Shown: positions 1 to 13,100 of the stretch, one piece after another
Layout: every line of letters begins with the position of its first letter
Position numbering within the stretch: position 1 is the stretch's first letter
NCBI GenBank assembly: GCA_922989275.2
Contig: OV277867.1
Coordinates: 6,262,001-6,326,000 of the forward strand
DNA length: 64,000 nucleotides
Direction: 5' to 3'
DNA from: Gari tellinella
Lineage: Eukaryota; Mollusca; Bivalvia; Cardiida; Psammobiidae
Notes under the pieces: model-generated
Databases searched by the model: none
The model's input: only the letters and a program-made list of their open reading frames with translations
Told to the model about the DNA's origin: nothing
Program-made: the position numbers and the translations under genes

Positions 1-140
1 TTTTTGTGATGATATAAACAATGTGACGTCGTTTCCCGCGTTACGTGCACGGCGGCTCTCAATTGGTATTCACAACATATTCTATAAAATACGAACGAGA
101 CGATTCCACAGCCAGGGTTGATAATCTCGGTGTAATAAAA

Positions 141-276
141 TAAATATTAGATGGCAGTTTGCGTGTCATTCAAATTATTAATTTTCGAAAACAAAAAAGT
201 CGGCTTCGACTCGGGGTGACAGTTTGTTTCTCGGGTTGACAATTTGAATGTCACGCAAACTGCCATCTAATATTTA
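141..276. repeat. foldback (inverted-repeat) element
   Basis: Two 36-base arms, 141-176 and 241-276, are reverse complements with one mismatch; each carries TTAGATGGCAGTTTGC. The 64-base spacer contains CTCGGGTTGACA-type sequence. It looks like a small foldback or MITE. The rest of 1-545 shows no gene or recognised repeat apart from AT-rich sequence. Confidence 0.75.
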
Positions 277-545
277 TATAATATATGCCCGAAGTATGTT
301 TATCTGATTTTTTAATAAAAAAGGTACTTAAATTCAGATTAGACTGACAGCGTATGGTCAGAAAAGGACTACTTAATTTATCGGATGGTTGAACTCAATT
401 TTCATAAGAGACATACATATCTAAATGTTGCAAAAAGCCATGTATCGGGTAACTACCACTTCCTATTTTGTGGTCGCACATATTTGCTGCTACTTGCAGT
501 CTGCAAAATATTTTACCTAATACATGCGTTTTTTATTTCTCACAG

Positions 546-576
546 GATTAAGAATGCTCTCCAAAACTATTTGCAA
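546..576 (+). CDS. possible small upstream exon of the plus-strand membrane-protein gene
   Basis: A 31-base candidate exon lies between a pyrimidine-rich acceptor (TTTCTCACAG) and a donor (CAA|GTAAAT). Read in entry phase 2 it gives IKNALQNYLQ and ends in phase 0, exactly the phase in which the exon at 1012 begins (IVFHLYNDDADLL). The join reads smoothly, but the exon is short, no upstream partner was found, and it could be chance. If real, the gene starts further left, probably outside the window. Confidence 0.35.
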
Positions 577-1011
577 GTAAATTCCAAGTAAAAGAGTTGT
601 AGAACTAGAAACAACAATATACGTATTTAAAATATATACTTAAAAATAGGAAGAATAAAAATATGTTCATTGTGGTACAATATTGTTTTATCTTAACAAA
701 GAACTGTCAGTGCTCATTTAAGTCCTAGTTGAGTGATCTAAACTCGTAGCGGATTTTCATCTAAGCATACAATTTGGCTATGTTTCTTAGGAGTCGGGTG
801 GTTACAGGTACCTATTCCTCAGCTTCTTATCGCGTGCAATAAAAAGGTGAGCAAGAGCCTACACGTGTCGATGGGATGTTAACCATACATTCATGTCTAG
901 TTGCACTTTTTTAATCTACACTTGTTCTCTCTCGAATTACTAGTATCGAAGTATTCGATAAATCGAAACGTTCGGAATATCGGAACTCAACTGTAATTGC
1001 TATCTTTGTAG

Positions 1012-1172
1012 ATTGTGTTTCATTTGTACAATGATGATGCGGACTTACTTGGAGGTTTCAGATTCAATGTGAGCGGTAAAAACATCACATCACTGTCTGA
1101 CTGGGTCACTGGCACCCAGGTCTTATTTCACTGGCCACACACAACTCCTTCTACCTTTACACCAACAATAAG
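1012..1172 (+). CDS. membrane-protein gene, exon (first confident exon in window)
   Basis: Acceptor CTTTGTAG precedes ATT GTG TTT; donor is AG|GTAAGAGG. The 161 bases read IVFHLYNDDADLLGGFRFNV and onward to a TPSTFTPTIR end, entering in phase 0 and leaving two bases (AG) that complete an Arg codon with the next exon. It holds the sequons NVS and NIT. Confidence 0.7.
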
Positions 1173-4100
1173 GTAAGAGGTTTTCATTGTTCCAGTAACA
1201 TGGTTTGAAATGCCAATCTTTTCAACATGGCGAATTTGTAGCAAAAGAAAAGATCGTCATTGCTAACGGTTTAGAGAAAGTTCAGACTCTTAACTGTCTG
1301 AAACCTTTTGATTAATAATTGTTAAAATATTTTAAACCATGACATTTTAGAAGCCATCTGATTTTGGCATAGGAAAATTGTACCCTTTACAAGTTTCATG
1401 TTTGTTTATTTTATTTATAAAATAGTATAACCTTTGCTAGGATTGAATGAGATAAGCAGGGCTGCCATAAGTTGATAAAAAAGTCCTAAGATTTAAAAAT
1501 TTTCAATTTTTAACCGCGATTTACCAAATTATACCTTTAGCCCATAGTCTGTTTCTACTTTTTAAGACACGTGATGCTTAAAGCAGGTTGAAAGTAAGGC
1601 GCATTCTGCTTTACTTTCAGCCTGCTTAAGCTTCCATCTTTTGGAATAAAAATCCGAAGATTTCGGAAAATTCCGGAGAATGGTAGCCCTGGATAAGAAC
1701 ACCCTATCTACTGACATTTCTTTGGGGATATAACATCTAGATTTCAAACAGAGCTGGTAAAGTAGAGTCGCCAAAATTACTAAGCTATTCAAGCGTGTTT
1801 AAGTTGATTGCCACAATTATATCATTTGCAAATAGCTTACTAAAGGTTACAAATTTATCGGTAGGTCGCGACACATTTGGTACTTACAAACAGTTTATAT
1901 CCAGGTCAGTCTGATTTAGATCTGAACAGTTTCAAACTCCTCTTACGTTTTCTTCATATTAAAGAAAACACACATCTGAATTTCCAAAGTTTGTCGACGT
2001 GAATTTTCAAAGCAGACCTTATATAACGACAAGATAGGGGTAAAACTTAATTTATGATGCCTGTCTGTTAGTTTCAACATTTTGTTGAATAATGTTTGCT
2101 TTTCGTTTGCATTTAACCCTTTGAACCCTAGTCATGCATATAGGCGTCCTTTCAAACAGTGTACATGTGAATAGTACACTTGTCCTATGCAAACAGTGAA
2201 GACCCAGATCAGAGGGCTCCGAAAGGAGCCCTCTGATCAGGGTCTTCACTGTTTGTCATAATGCCAAACATTGACAAAAACAACCCTTAAAGTCAGAAAT
2301 GGACTAGACTAAAATGGAACTAGAATTGTCCATTTAAAGTTTCAGGGAGGAAAGAGTTAAACTGTTTTACTAGCTATTTTGCAGGCAGGTTGGTTTAGTC
2401 GAATTAAAACATATCGCCAACATTTTAAGAATTCCGTCTTTTTGTATATTTTAATGGTATTGTGTCAGTTTTTCCTTTAAAACGTGGAAAATAATGTTTT
2501 CACACTGTGTATGTATTATAAATACATCAATGATTGTTAACTCTTATAGAAACAACAACAAAGAACTTGTAATGAAAAGCAGTGCCGCAGAGCTGGCGTA
2601 TTTCGGCATTGTGCACGATGCAGGATGGTCAACAGCCATGCTTCTTGCTGTTAATTCTAACAAGTTACTATACACAGGGGCTGCTGGTAAGTTCAATATG
2701 TAATATTAATTCCTAGGAATTTGTTGTGCTAAAGCAAGTATTTACATTGCAGGACTGTCATAAGTTGACATAAAGAAATCCTAAGATTTCCAAATTGCAT
2801 TTTTTAAGTGCGATTTTACGAATCGTACCTTAACCCCATCGCCTGTGTCTAGTTTTGTTGACACGTTGCTGCTCAAAGCAGGCTGGAAGTAAACCAGAAT
2901 GCGCCTTAAGACGCATTCTGCTTTACTTTCAGCCTACTTTAAGCTACCATGTACTAGAAAAAAATCCGAAGATTAAGGAAAGATCCGGAGAAATGGCAGC
3001 CCTGACATTGCAAACAGTTGAGAGCCTAATAAGACGCCACGTAACCCGGCGGCGGATCAGGCTCCAAACTATTTGGTGCTCAATCCAGAACATATCGCCA
3101 ATACTTCCAATAATCTGCCGTTATATCTATGCTTGTGCATTGTGTTTGTTTTGATTTCTTTTAAACAAGAAAAACACAATGTCTTCTTCACTGTACCGAT
3201 TTCAAATCAAAGCCAATAGCCTTTTTAATCAATACCAAGTAAACTCAAGGAACTAAAGGAGATGACTGTAGACATTGGAAGCAAACGGCAAATTTCCAAT
3301 ATCATCCATACTACGCTACGTCCTGCCATAGTACGCTCGGACTTATTATCATATGTAAAAACCTCCTCATGGTAGAGTTGACTGCTCTCTTGAAGAGACG
3401 TGTACATATGCAAAGGAGGAGAACAGACTCAACTATGGCCAAGAAATGCGGAGATGTTGATTGGAGTGTATAGGTTGTGTCAGTTTAGGTTTCCGTGGCA
3501 CCTTCTCTCTGGAAACTACTACCGGGGGAGGGGGGGGGGGTAAACATGACTAGAAAGCTAAAACAGCAGGCAGCAAAGATAAGTGCAAATGCAGCTAAGA
3601 TAAAGCTCTAGCAGGCTGTGAAACCGACGAGACGCAATAACTGGAAGCCAACCATCAAGGGGTAAAGTTTGGCTAACTTTAGTGCTCCACCATCCCGAGC
3701 TTGTCCTAAGTTTCAGCTTGTCACATTGGTATCTTGCAGAGTATCACCTGTATTCAGATCATTAACTCTTTTCTGCTATGATATATCGTCTGCTTTAGAA
3801 TTGCCGATTGATTGTGTTTGCCACTAAGATGTTATACATATTAGACCGAAAACTAGTATCAGACAGTTTGGCGTACTCAGTTCTCTAAACGATATCCAAA
3901 CTGTTTTCCATTGGGCGCCTTTAAAAAAATGTTACAATGATATTGTAAAACGACAAATAACGGCTTTAAAGAGGCTGAATACTATAGTTATGGTCTAAAT
4001 CAATTTTGGGATGTATATTTTTGTAAACTGATGTCAAGCGCCTATATAACAAAATACACATGTAAATATAAGTTTAGAGAAAGGATTTATGTAGAAAATA

Positions 4101-7100
4101 TATATAGTTCAAAGAAAACATATAATGGGCTCAGTCGGTATTCGAAGGCAAAACAAATAAATTAACTTAGCTGGACTGTTGTTCAATTACTGTGTGTATT
4201 ATATCCCATGTGTACTGCACTCAGTTGCTTTTCATGTCCAGGTAAATGGAAAAGATCCTAGCATTTTCAATTACTTTCCAGTGTGAAGAGCACATGGGTA
4301 TGCATTTAAACGAAGTAGAACTATTAAAAGTAAATAATAAATCAATCTCAGTGATTTTCTTCAGTCTAAGTTTTATGACAACAGTGAAATGTTTGTGACA
4401 TTTGCACAATAATGTCATAATTTTGTTTTTATAATTATTTTTCTCTAAAATGTAATTTATCTGGTTTTAATCCCTTTAAGTAGGATGAAGGCGAAACAGA
4501 AACATCATACAGGATCTGCATTCGTCGTCATTTTGCAGTTAAGTTACAATGAACGCTTAACCCTTTACCTGATAGCCTATTTCTAGTACTTAAGATAGGT
4601 GACTACTTAAAGCAGGTTGAAAGTAAAGCAGAATGCGCCTTAGGGCGCATTCTGCTTTACTTTCAGCCTGCTTTAAGCTATCATGTGCTATAATATAGAA
4701 ACTTTTCCCTAAAATACATATTCATTACTGATTAAATTGGAACTATTTTCTTCAGCGGAGGAATAAATCATATCCGCTAAAAGGCGCTTCTATTGGGGAA
4801 AGGGTTAAACGTCATAAAATTGGCTATTAAAGAAAACAATTTCATTTTAAATAGTAATGAATACACACACGAATAAATATTTACTATATCCTAGCAGACT
4901 TAAAGCATGCTTAAAGCAACGCAGAATGTGCATTAAGGCGCATTATGCTTTAATTTCAACCAACTATTTATATGCACCTGTCTTCAAAACTAGAAACAAG
5001 TTATGAGATAAATAGGGTAAGACTATTGCCTTTGAACTCTTTTCTGCACATTCACAGAATGGTTGATGAATAAATAGAATAAACGATTGTGCGAATATAA
5101 CATAGCTTCTGTTTTAAGCGACTTCCAGCTTTGTAAAAGTCCGGTATTCAAATGCTTCCTGTTTTTACATGTAAAGCTTTCTGATATTTCCGTTTTTCAG
5201 AAGATCAATATTCAGATATTACGCTATTTAGAATTGCACAACATAGGCAATGTACAGTCAGTCTTGTATTAAACGGTCACGAAGTGAATATCCCTTTAGA
5301 CAAGTGACTGCTAAACGCATAAAAATAATAAGGAAAGCTCCTAAATGTCCTGCGTTAAGCAGCGATTGTTCGTATATTCGACAACGCACATAGGGGTTCT
5401 AGTGAAAGGTCGCTTAATATAAGATCGACTGTACACTTTATTGATTATCAGAACTTTTATTTTAACAATATCAGTTTTCACTTTACAGGGCATTTGGACA
5501 CTCTTGTACAACCACAATCGACAATATTGGTGGATTACTACAACGCAGATTTTAGAGACGTTGTCAAGGTACGATTATTTAATGGGTTTTTTATTTGTTT
5601 CTTACATCAGACTTCTACATTTTTTCCCGTTTAAATGCAACAACATGCAATGTAATTAGATATATAAAAGAACAGAATTTTGAAAACTTTGTCGATTATC
5701 TTCGCCTAAGAGCTACAGTGGAGAAAACATTATTCTTTCCCGTTTAAACGCAAACGAAACGCAAAACACTAAAAAGTAGAAAAGTATACCTTTTGGACAC
5801 TTCTGATAATTCGTCTTTATCTTGGTGGCAAACAGTTTTGAGCATGATCAGACGCCGGGTTACCCGGCGTCTGATCTGGCTCAAAAATGTTTGCATCTGA
5901 AATAATAGATTTATCGTAAACGCGTGTATTGGGAAAGAACAACGTTTTCTCCACTGTAAATAGCCTGGAGACTGACATGATGTCATAGATAAGATGTCGT
6001 AGGTCAGATGTTGTAATGAAAATGAGAGTATCGTGTAAAGCACTTTATCACATAAACGTGCAAAATATAGAGTGCGGTAAATATCGTACGGCACACTGTG
6101 CATATATTTTATACTAATTTTTGAATCACCAACATATTGTACTACTACGCCGACTGTAAAAACAGTTTAAATAGATAATCTAGTTTGACAAACTTGGCTC
6201 ACCACGAGTGATTGAAACATTTTCAAATGTTCTAAAAACAATCTCCCGAGCAATCCCGCAAATCAGGCTGCAAATTAGGCTACAGAGAGCTCTAGAATTA
6301 ACAGTGGCTCAAAACAATTCAAATTCAAACGTTACATCATAATGACGTAATATTACAATAATGACATTATTCTGAACACGAAACTAAATGTCAAATGATC
6401 ATTTTAGTCAATAAGAACAATTCTAGATTAAATAGTAACTTAGGATTTGAATATGGTATCAGAGAAATATTTTCACAACACATTGATGTTGCTTTCCTGT
6501 TTTAAGTTTGATAGGTTTATATATGGATGAATATAAGCGACGAATCGTTTTCCTAACAGCCTAGAGAAACCGTTCGAATTTTGTGTTAATTTGTGTTTAT
6601 CATATGTGATAAATATAATGTAAAATTCGTGTGTTTTCAGCATTGAATTTATTGAACTCGTTGGATAAAATGATATGTTGCTCGTCAAGGCTCGCAACAT
6701 ATTATTTTATCCAACACGTTCAATACAATCACTACTGAAAACACTCATCTAATATCCTCTATATAGAACCTCCTCGATAACTCGAACTCGTCAAATTCGC
6801 ACTTTCTTATATTTCTACCGTTGTATTTCTATTAGTCGACGTCCTAAGTCAATCACACTCATAATCCAAAGTAAAAAGGTGGCCTATTGAACTCTAGTTA
6901 TTGAGATTCGGCTATAGTTATAATCATATAACCAACAAAGCATAATGCTGTATAAATAAGGTACAGTGGAGAATCTGTTATTCTTTCCCGTTTAAACGCA
7001 AACGTACGCAAACGCAAAGCACTAAAACGTAGAAAAGAACAACTTTTGGACAATTCTGATAATTCTTGTTTATCTTGGTGGCAAACAGTTTGGAGCCTGA

Positions 7101-10100
7101 TCAGACGCCGGGTTACCCGGCGTCTGATCTGGCTCCAAACTGTTTGCACTGCAAATAATAGTTTTAGCGTAAACGCGTTTATTGGGAAAGAATAACAGAT
7201 TCTCCACTGTACTTACAGTGGAGAAGACGTTATTAATAAAATGAAGTAAAAGATAATTTTTAACAATTCTGGTGTTGTTTTTTTTTTAATCTTAGTGGCA
7301 AACAGTTTGGGCCGGATTAGACGCCGGGTTACGCAAACTGCTTGCAATGGGAAAAAAATAGTTTTAGCATAAACGCGTTGATTATTGGGAAAGAATAACG
7401 TCTTCTCCACTGTAACTGCATGTTAATTGGAAACACGTATATAAAGCTGTTTTTTTCCACAGAATGTTTTTGTAATGCGGACTTCTATTGCAAGCCGTAT
7501 GGGGTCAGAAAAGATGGAGAGTTACATATCCAAACTGGAATTTTCTGCAGTAAAATTATCTGAAATCTTTAAGTGCAATATTTAAAAGCAGACGACAATT
7601 GTTTGAAACAGATGACGTCATGAAAGCAAAAAAGGTTAATACAATGTCATCTTTTTTCAGATAGATGAGACGTCTTTCGGAGGAGACGATTTTCTGTATG
7701 TAAATGAAATAAGTGTGAACGCTGTAGATATCAATCTAGCCCACGTGATCTATAACATCAGCATTTACCTTTACCTAGACAATACTCCCGTTAATTACAA
7801 TGATTCTGTAAGTATGCATATTATATATATGTAGTAGATAAGACATTATTTTTTCTAATAAACGTGTTAAAAGACGAACGTCAAAAAAGAAAACAAAAAT
7901 GAAAATAAAAAATTGACGATTTGTTTTAATTTGATTGGCAAACAGTTTGAAGCCTGTTTGTTTGCTCCAAACTGTCTGTAACTGACATAACAGTTTAAGC
8001 ACAATCAAATTAAAATAAATCGTCAATTTTTTATTTTCATTTTTGTTTTCTTTTTTGACATTCGTGCATATATACTTCCGTGCGTATGTGTGTGTCTGTG
8101 CGTGTAACTGTTTGTGTAAGTGTTCATGTGTTGAAGTGTGAACTACTTGCATACATGCGTCTAGAATATATTTGAGCCGTGCCATGACAGAAGCTGCCTT
8201 ATTGCTCTGCAAACAAATGTAGATCAAGGCCAGTCGCCGCGTCAAAGACGCGGCGACTGGCATTAAATTACTCTGTTTGACACATATAATCATCTTAATC
8301 ATTGAATAGACCAGTATTATCTTGGCAGTGTAGTCAAACTCATATATACAGAGCCTGGGAGTACAACGGTTCTTGTTCTGTACAATGTTGCTATGCAATA
8401 AGACAGGTTTGTCATGGCACAGCTCATTTGTTTCCTATGATAACCCATTTAAGCCTAGTTGCTTCTAAGGACGACATGGTATACTCGTATAGTGCGAACC
8501 CTTATGAGACACCCCGTAAGTCAGGGTCTGTACTGCTTGCTATTGCATACCTAATGTTCATCTGTATGAGCAATCACTGAAGTGGCTTTAGAAAGTTTAG
8601 ATTACCACTGTGATATGAATATATAAACGCAATCTTCTTGCAAGCCCCTATGGAAAGTTAACAGCGGTATCTAGGCACAAATGGGTTATAAAAAAGAGAT
8701 TATAAGATGACACGTTAATTCGTCTCTATAAACATAGAACAAGCTCATCGTGGTATACCTCAGACGTTTTACCACGCTGTGAAAATAGTCCTTTTAAACA
8801 GGCTCTTCCTGTACACACCCTACGGTAACGCGCAGTTTTAATGAAAAGTCGTGTGACGTAAAAGGTCTTTTCTTTCATGTTGTATTACTGTTTTGTCTCA
8901 GCTATATTTAATCTGACTAATACTAAATGGTTCTATGACAGTATAAATCATTTCGTAACTATTTTGTATTTTTCTTATACATGTATATGACGTACTGATA
9001 TTGGTTTCATGTAATAGCCATACAAGGGAAATAATTCGGTCGAAAATGCATCCGCAGAGGAAATAAGCCTGAAACATTTGCTTGCTTTTCTCATAATTTT
9101 GTTTTAAGTTAGTCATGTTAGAATCGAAATAATCGATGTTCTACCGTTGTAAAACGGTATTCTACAATGGCGAGGTGTTGTGATGCGCAGGAATTGACCA
9201 CGAAGGCCGAAACGTTGTAGAATACCGTTTAAAAACATCTCCTGACGACCTTTTGGTCATAACACCTAACCAGCTATCGAAGCATGCCGCCACGTGCAAG
9301 TTTTGTCCTTTACTGCTGTCGTGTCTAGGGATATACTCACCCAAGCGTTTCATGTGAGGCCCGTACCTTAAATTTGTTAGTTTAGTCAGTAAAACCCATT
9401 GAAAACCCCTTGAGTGTGAGTATTTGAGGGCCTCTCTAGACAACTTGAATTTAGTTACCTGTAATTTCACACCAACTGAGATTGGTATACCTCGTGAAAG
9501 CTTGTGATTCATGCTTTGACAGTTAAATTCTCACACTATCAAGACAATGGGGGGGGGGGGGGGGGGGTAGTCCTTCTATGGACTGAGGAAAATTCTTTAA
9601 CAATTGTAGAACTTTGATTATTTCTTAATTCTATTATTCCAGCACCTCAGCGATGGTACGACATACTTCCTACACACTTTACTCATACATAACCTGACTG
9701 TGACGTTCAAAGCAAGTGTTAAGACTATCTACATCGAACTCATGGGACCCTCAGGTAATGTTAACCCCTTCACTCCCTAACCCCGAGTGCAATACTTATT
9801 TGCAAACGGTTTGGATCCTGATCATATGCACGCATCATCTGATCAGGATCCAAAATGTAAGGCACTCATTTCAATATTTATGACGTCAAAATAACTAAAT
9901 CTAAAGTTGAGAAATAAAAGCAGACGAAAATTATTGAAACTGATGACGTCATGGTAATGAAGAATTTAAAACAATTTACAAATGTAGATTCTAAATTTTT
10001 TACGCAAACAGTTTATTTTATGTATCTTGAATGACAGTAGAGCGGAGAGCTGCAAAAAATGCATAATTTCGCATTAGATCTAAAATAAATACTGATATCC

Positions 10101-13100
10101 TATCCTGCTTAATCCCTGTCTCCATAATGCTAGGTTCACACCAACGCCGCTTTGATGGCGCTTTAAAGCGGCAAAAAAGCGGAACAAAGCTTGATTAAAG
10201 CATCAGGGTCGTTATAGATCTTGAGAAAGCTTGGAGTAAAGCGGGACATTCGGCAAGAGCGCCAACTTTTTTAAAACGGTTTAAAAAATTTGGGCGCTCT
10301 GTTACGATTTGATTAAAGCGCCTAGAGCGTATCAAAGCTTAACAAAGCGTAACAAAGCTCAGCAAAGCTTGACTCAATACGTAGGAAAGCTTAACAGAGC
10401 TTGGTTCAACGCGGGAACCCCAGTCTTCACGGTCTGTCACCACTTGACACGCTTCGTTAAGATGTCTCAATATTTGTTACGATTTGGCATGAAGATCTGA
10501 CACGAGGTCAAACGCTTCCATCTGACACGCTTTGATACGCTTTGTTACGTTTTCATGAAGGACTCTCACGCTTTAAGAATTGAGACGCTTTGATCAAGGA
10601 TTGACACGTTTTGATAGGCTTTGTTACGCTTGGCAAGCTTCCTCACGTTCTCACCGGCGGTAGTGGCCCAATGGTTATATATACAGTAGAGAAAACGTTA
10701 TTCTTTCCCGTTAAATGCAAACGAAACGCAAAGCACTAAATCGTAGAAAAGAACATCTTCGGACACTTCTGATAATTTATCTTTATCTTGGTGGCAAACA
10801 GTTTTGAGCCTGATCAGACGCCGGGTTACCCGGCGTCTGATCTGGCTAAAAACTATTTGCATCGGAAATAATAGTTTTTAGCGTAAATGCGTTTATTGGG
10901 AAAGAATAGTGTTTTCTCCACTGTACGCCTTTTTAGAAAATGGATTTTATATAGTTTTATATATACCCAACAAAATAATTAAAGGGGCATGCCTTCTTTA
11001 TTTCAACTGAGCGTATTTTAATGCAAACTAACAACCAATGGTGGAATAAAATCTGTTTTGCTGATCGAAACGCCTTTCTAGAAAATGTTCTAAAAGTCTT
11101 TTTGATTAGGACGACACATTTGTTTGTGTATTGGCGTGAACACAACCGAATATTAGCAAGTTTTCGAAACACACTATCGAATTTTCCAAAATTGAGGATT
11201 TTGTTACCATTCAAAATCAATGGATTTTTTCAGAGTGAGATCGGTTTAGTTCACTGCGCCTCGTAAACACACACGGCATACTTGAAATTTTCATGATGCA
11301 TCATAAGGACATTATTTGACATGTCGGTAGCAACAATTTGTATTTTTGGGGTACAAATAGTGTCTTTTGCAAAATTGAAGTTGATTTTTTTTTTAACTAT
11401 TTCTTTTGAAATTCATACTGCTGGTGTTGAGAAACATGGACCTGAAAACCATTTTTCTCTACTATGACTACTAATGTTCATACAGCGGTACAGTGGAGAA
11501 TCTGTTATTCTGACGTCATTGGTGACGTCATACAGTGGAGAATATGTTATTCTGACGTCATTGGTGACGTCATACAGTGGAGAATCTGTTATTCTTTCCC
11601 GTTTAAACGCAAACGTACGCAAACGCAAAACACTTAAACTTAGAAAAGAACAACTTTTGGACAATTCTGATATTTCATGTTTATCTTGGTGGCAAACAGT
11701 TTGGAGCCTGATCAGACGCCGGGTCACCCGGCGTCTGATCTGGCTCCAAACTGTTTGCACTGTAAATAATAGTTTTAGCGTAAACGCGTTTATTGGGAAA
11801 GAATAAAGTTTTCTCCACTGTATGAAAAAACGCGCAGTTCAAATAAAGAAGGCCTGACCCTTTAATTATTTTTTTGAGTCTATATGCGTAATACATTGTA
11901 TGGAAAGAAAATATCAAAATACATTTGGGTGCTCAAAACTGAAAATGGTTAAACGGCTCTCCTATATGCAATTCCTACTAAAGAGTGTCGTACAGCAAAG
12001 GATGAAAAACGCATGGCGGCTTAACCCTTTCGTTCTCAATGACGCTTAAAAGCGCGTTTGCAAACGCGGCGTCTTATCAGGATCCCAACTGTGTGACACT
12101 CGTTTTGAAATTTCTGCAGGCATACTGCGTTATTTTTTAATTTTGAAACGACATTGCAGACAACAAAATTGAAGCAGATGGCAATGAAGCGGTGAAGATC
12201 TCCCGAATAATTTGATCATGAAAGGGTTAACGTAGTACAAACGTATTACTAAGCATATTCTCTGTATTACCTTTGTCCTGCATCAACCCTTTCCCCATAG
12301 ACGCGCCTTTTAGCGAATATGATTTATTCTTCCGCTGAAGACAATAGTTCCAATTTAATCGGTCATGAATATATATTATAGGGAATGTTTTCAATAGTAC
12401 AGCATATGATAGCTTAAAGCAGGCTGAAAGAGAAGCAGATGCGCCTTAAGGCGCATTCTGCTTTACTTTCAACCTGTTTTTAGTAGTCACCTATCTTCAA
12501 TTCTATAAATAGGCTATCATGTAACGGGTTAAGCTGCGTTCGGCCAATGCGATATATATATAAGGCAATGGGCGTTTGATGTGAATCTAAATTGTGTCTT
12601 TTTAAATTATGCTTAAAGAGATACTGCATGGACTATGTTATTTATTCCCGTTTAAGTGTATGGAAACGTTATACAACAAGTGTAGAAGACGACAAGATCT
12701 TTCAGGTATTGACGATCGGATCTAAATCTAATTGGCTAACAGTATTTTATTGTTCGGCGCCTGATCAGACTGGACTTTCATTTCAGATACGTCCTTCATA
12801 GCTGTGTCTATGCTGTATGTGTTCGGACTCTTTGGTAAGTTATAGACAGATCACTCATGTAAACATGTACAGTGGTTCCTCTCTACAATGACACACAATG
12901 GGAGGCACATGTGGTGTGTATTGTTGGGAGGGAGTCGTTATAGGAAGGGAACGTTGATACTAAGATTACAATTGCAAACAGCTTGCGGCGTCTGGTCTGG
13001 ATTCAAGCTGTTTGTCACTCTTCATTATAAGCATTCTATCAAAATATCCACTTATATGTAACTTTGAGGAACAAAATCAGATGACAATTTTCAGCAGACG

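Noticed and set aside
2052..2249. Open frame with LLSEPSDLGLHCLHRT
   Set aside because: Translation of the TTAA-flanked MITE core; the same peptide arises at 15229-15573 and other copies.
6898..7149. Open frames reading QTVWSQIRRRVTRRLIRLQT-type peptides, repeated in several places
   Set aside because: They are translations of the CAGTGGAGAA MITE core hairpin. The same peptide appears at every copy and on both strands, with no independent coding evidence.
8229..8261. GC-rich hairpin as a transcription terminator
   Set aside because: Bacterial-type terminators do not apply in this genome, and no T-run follows the stem.
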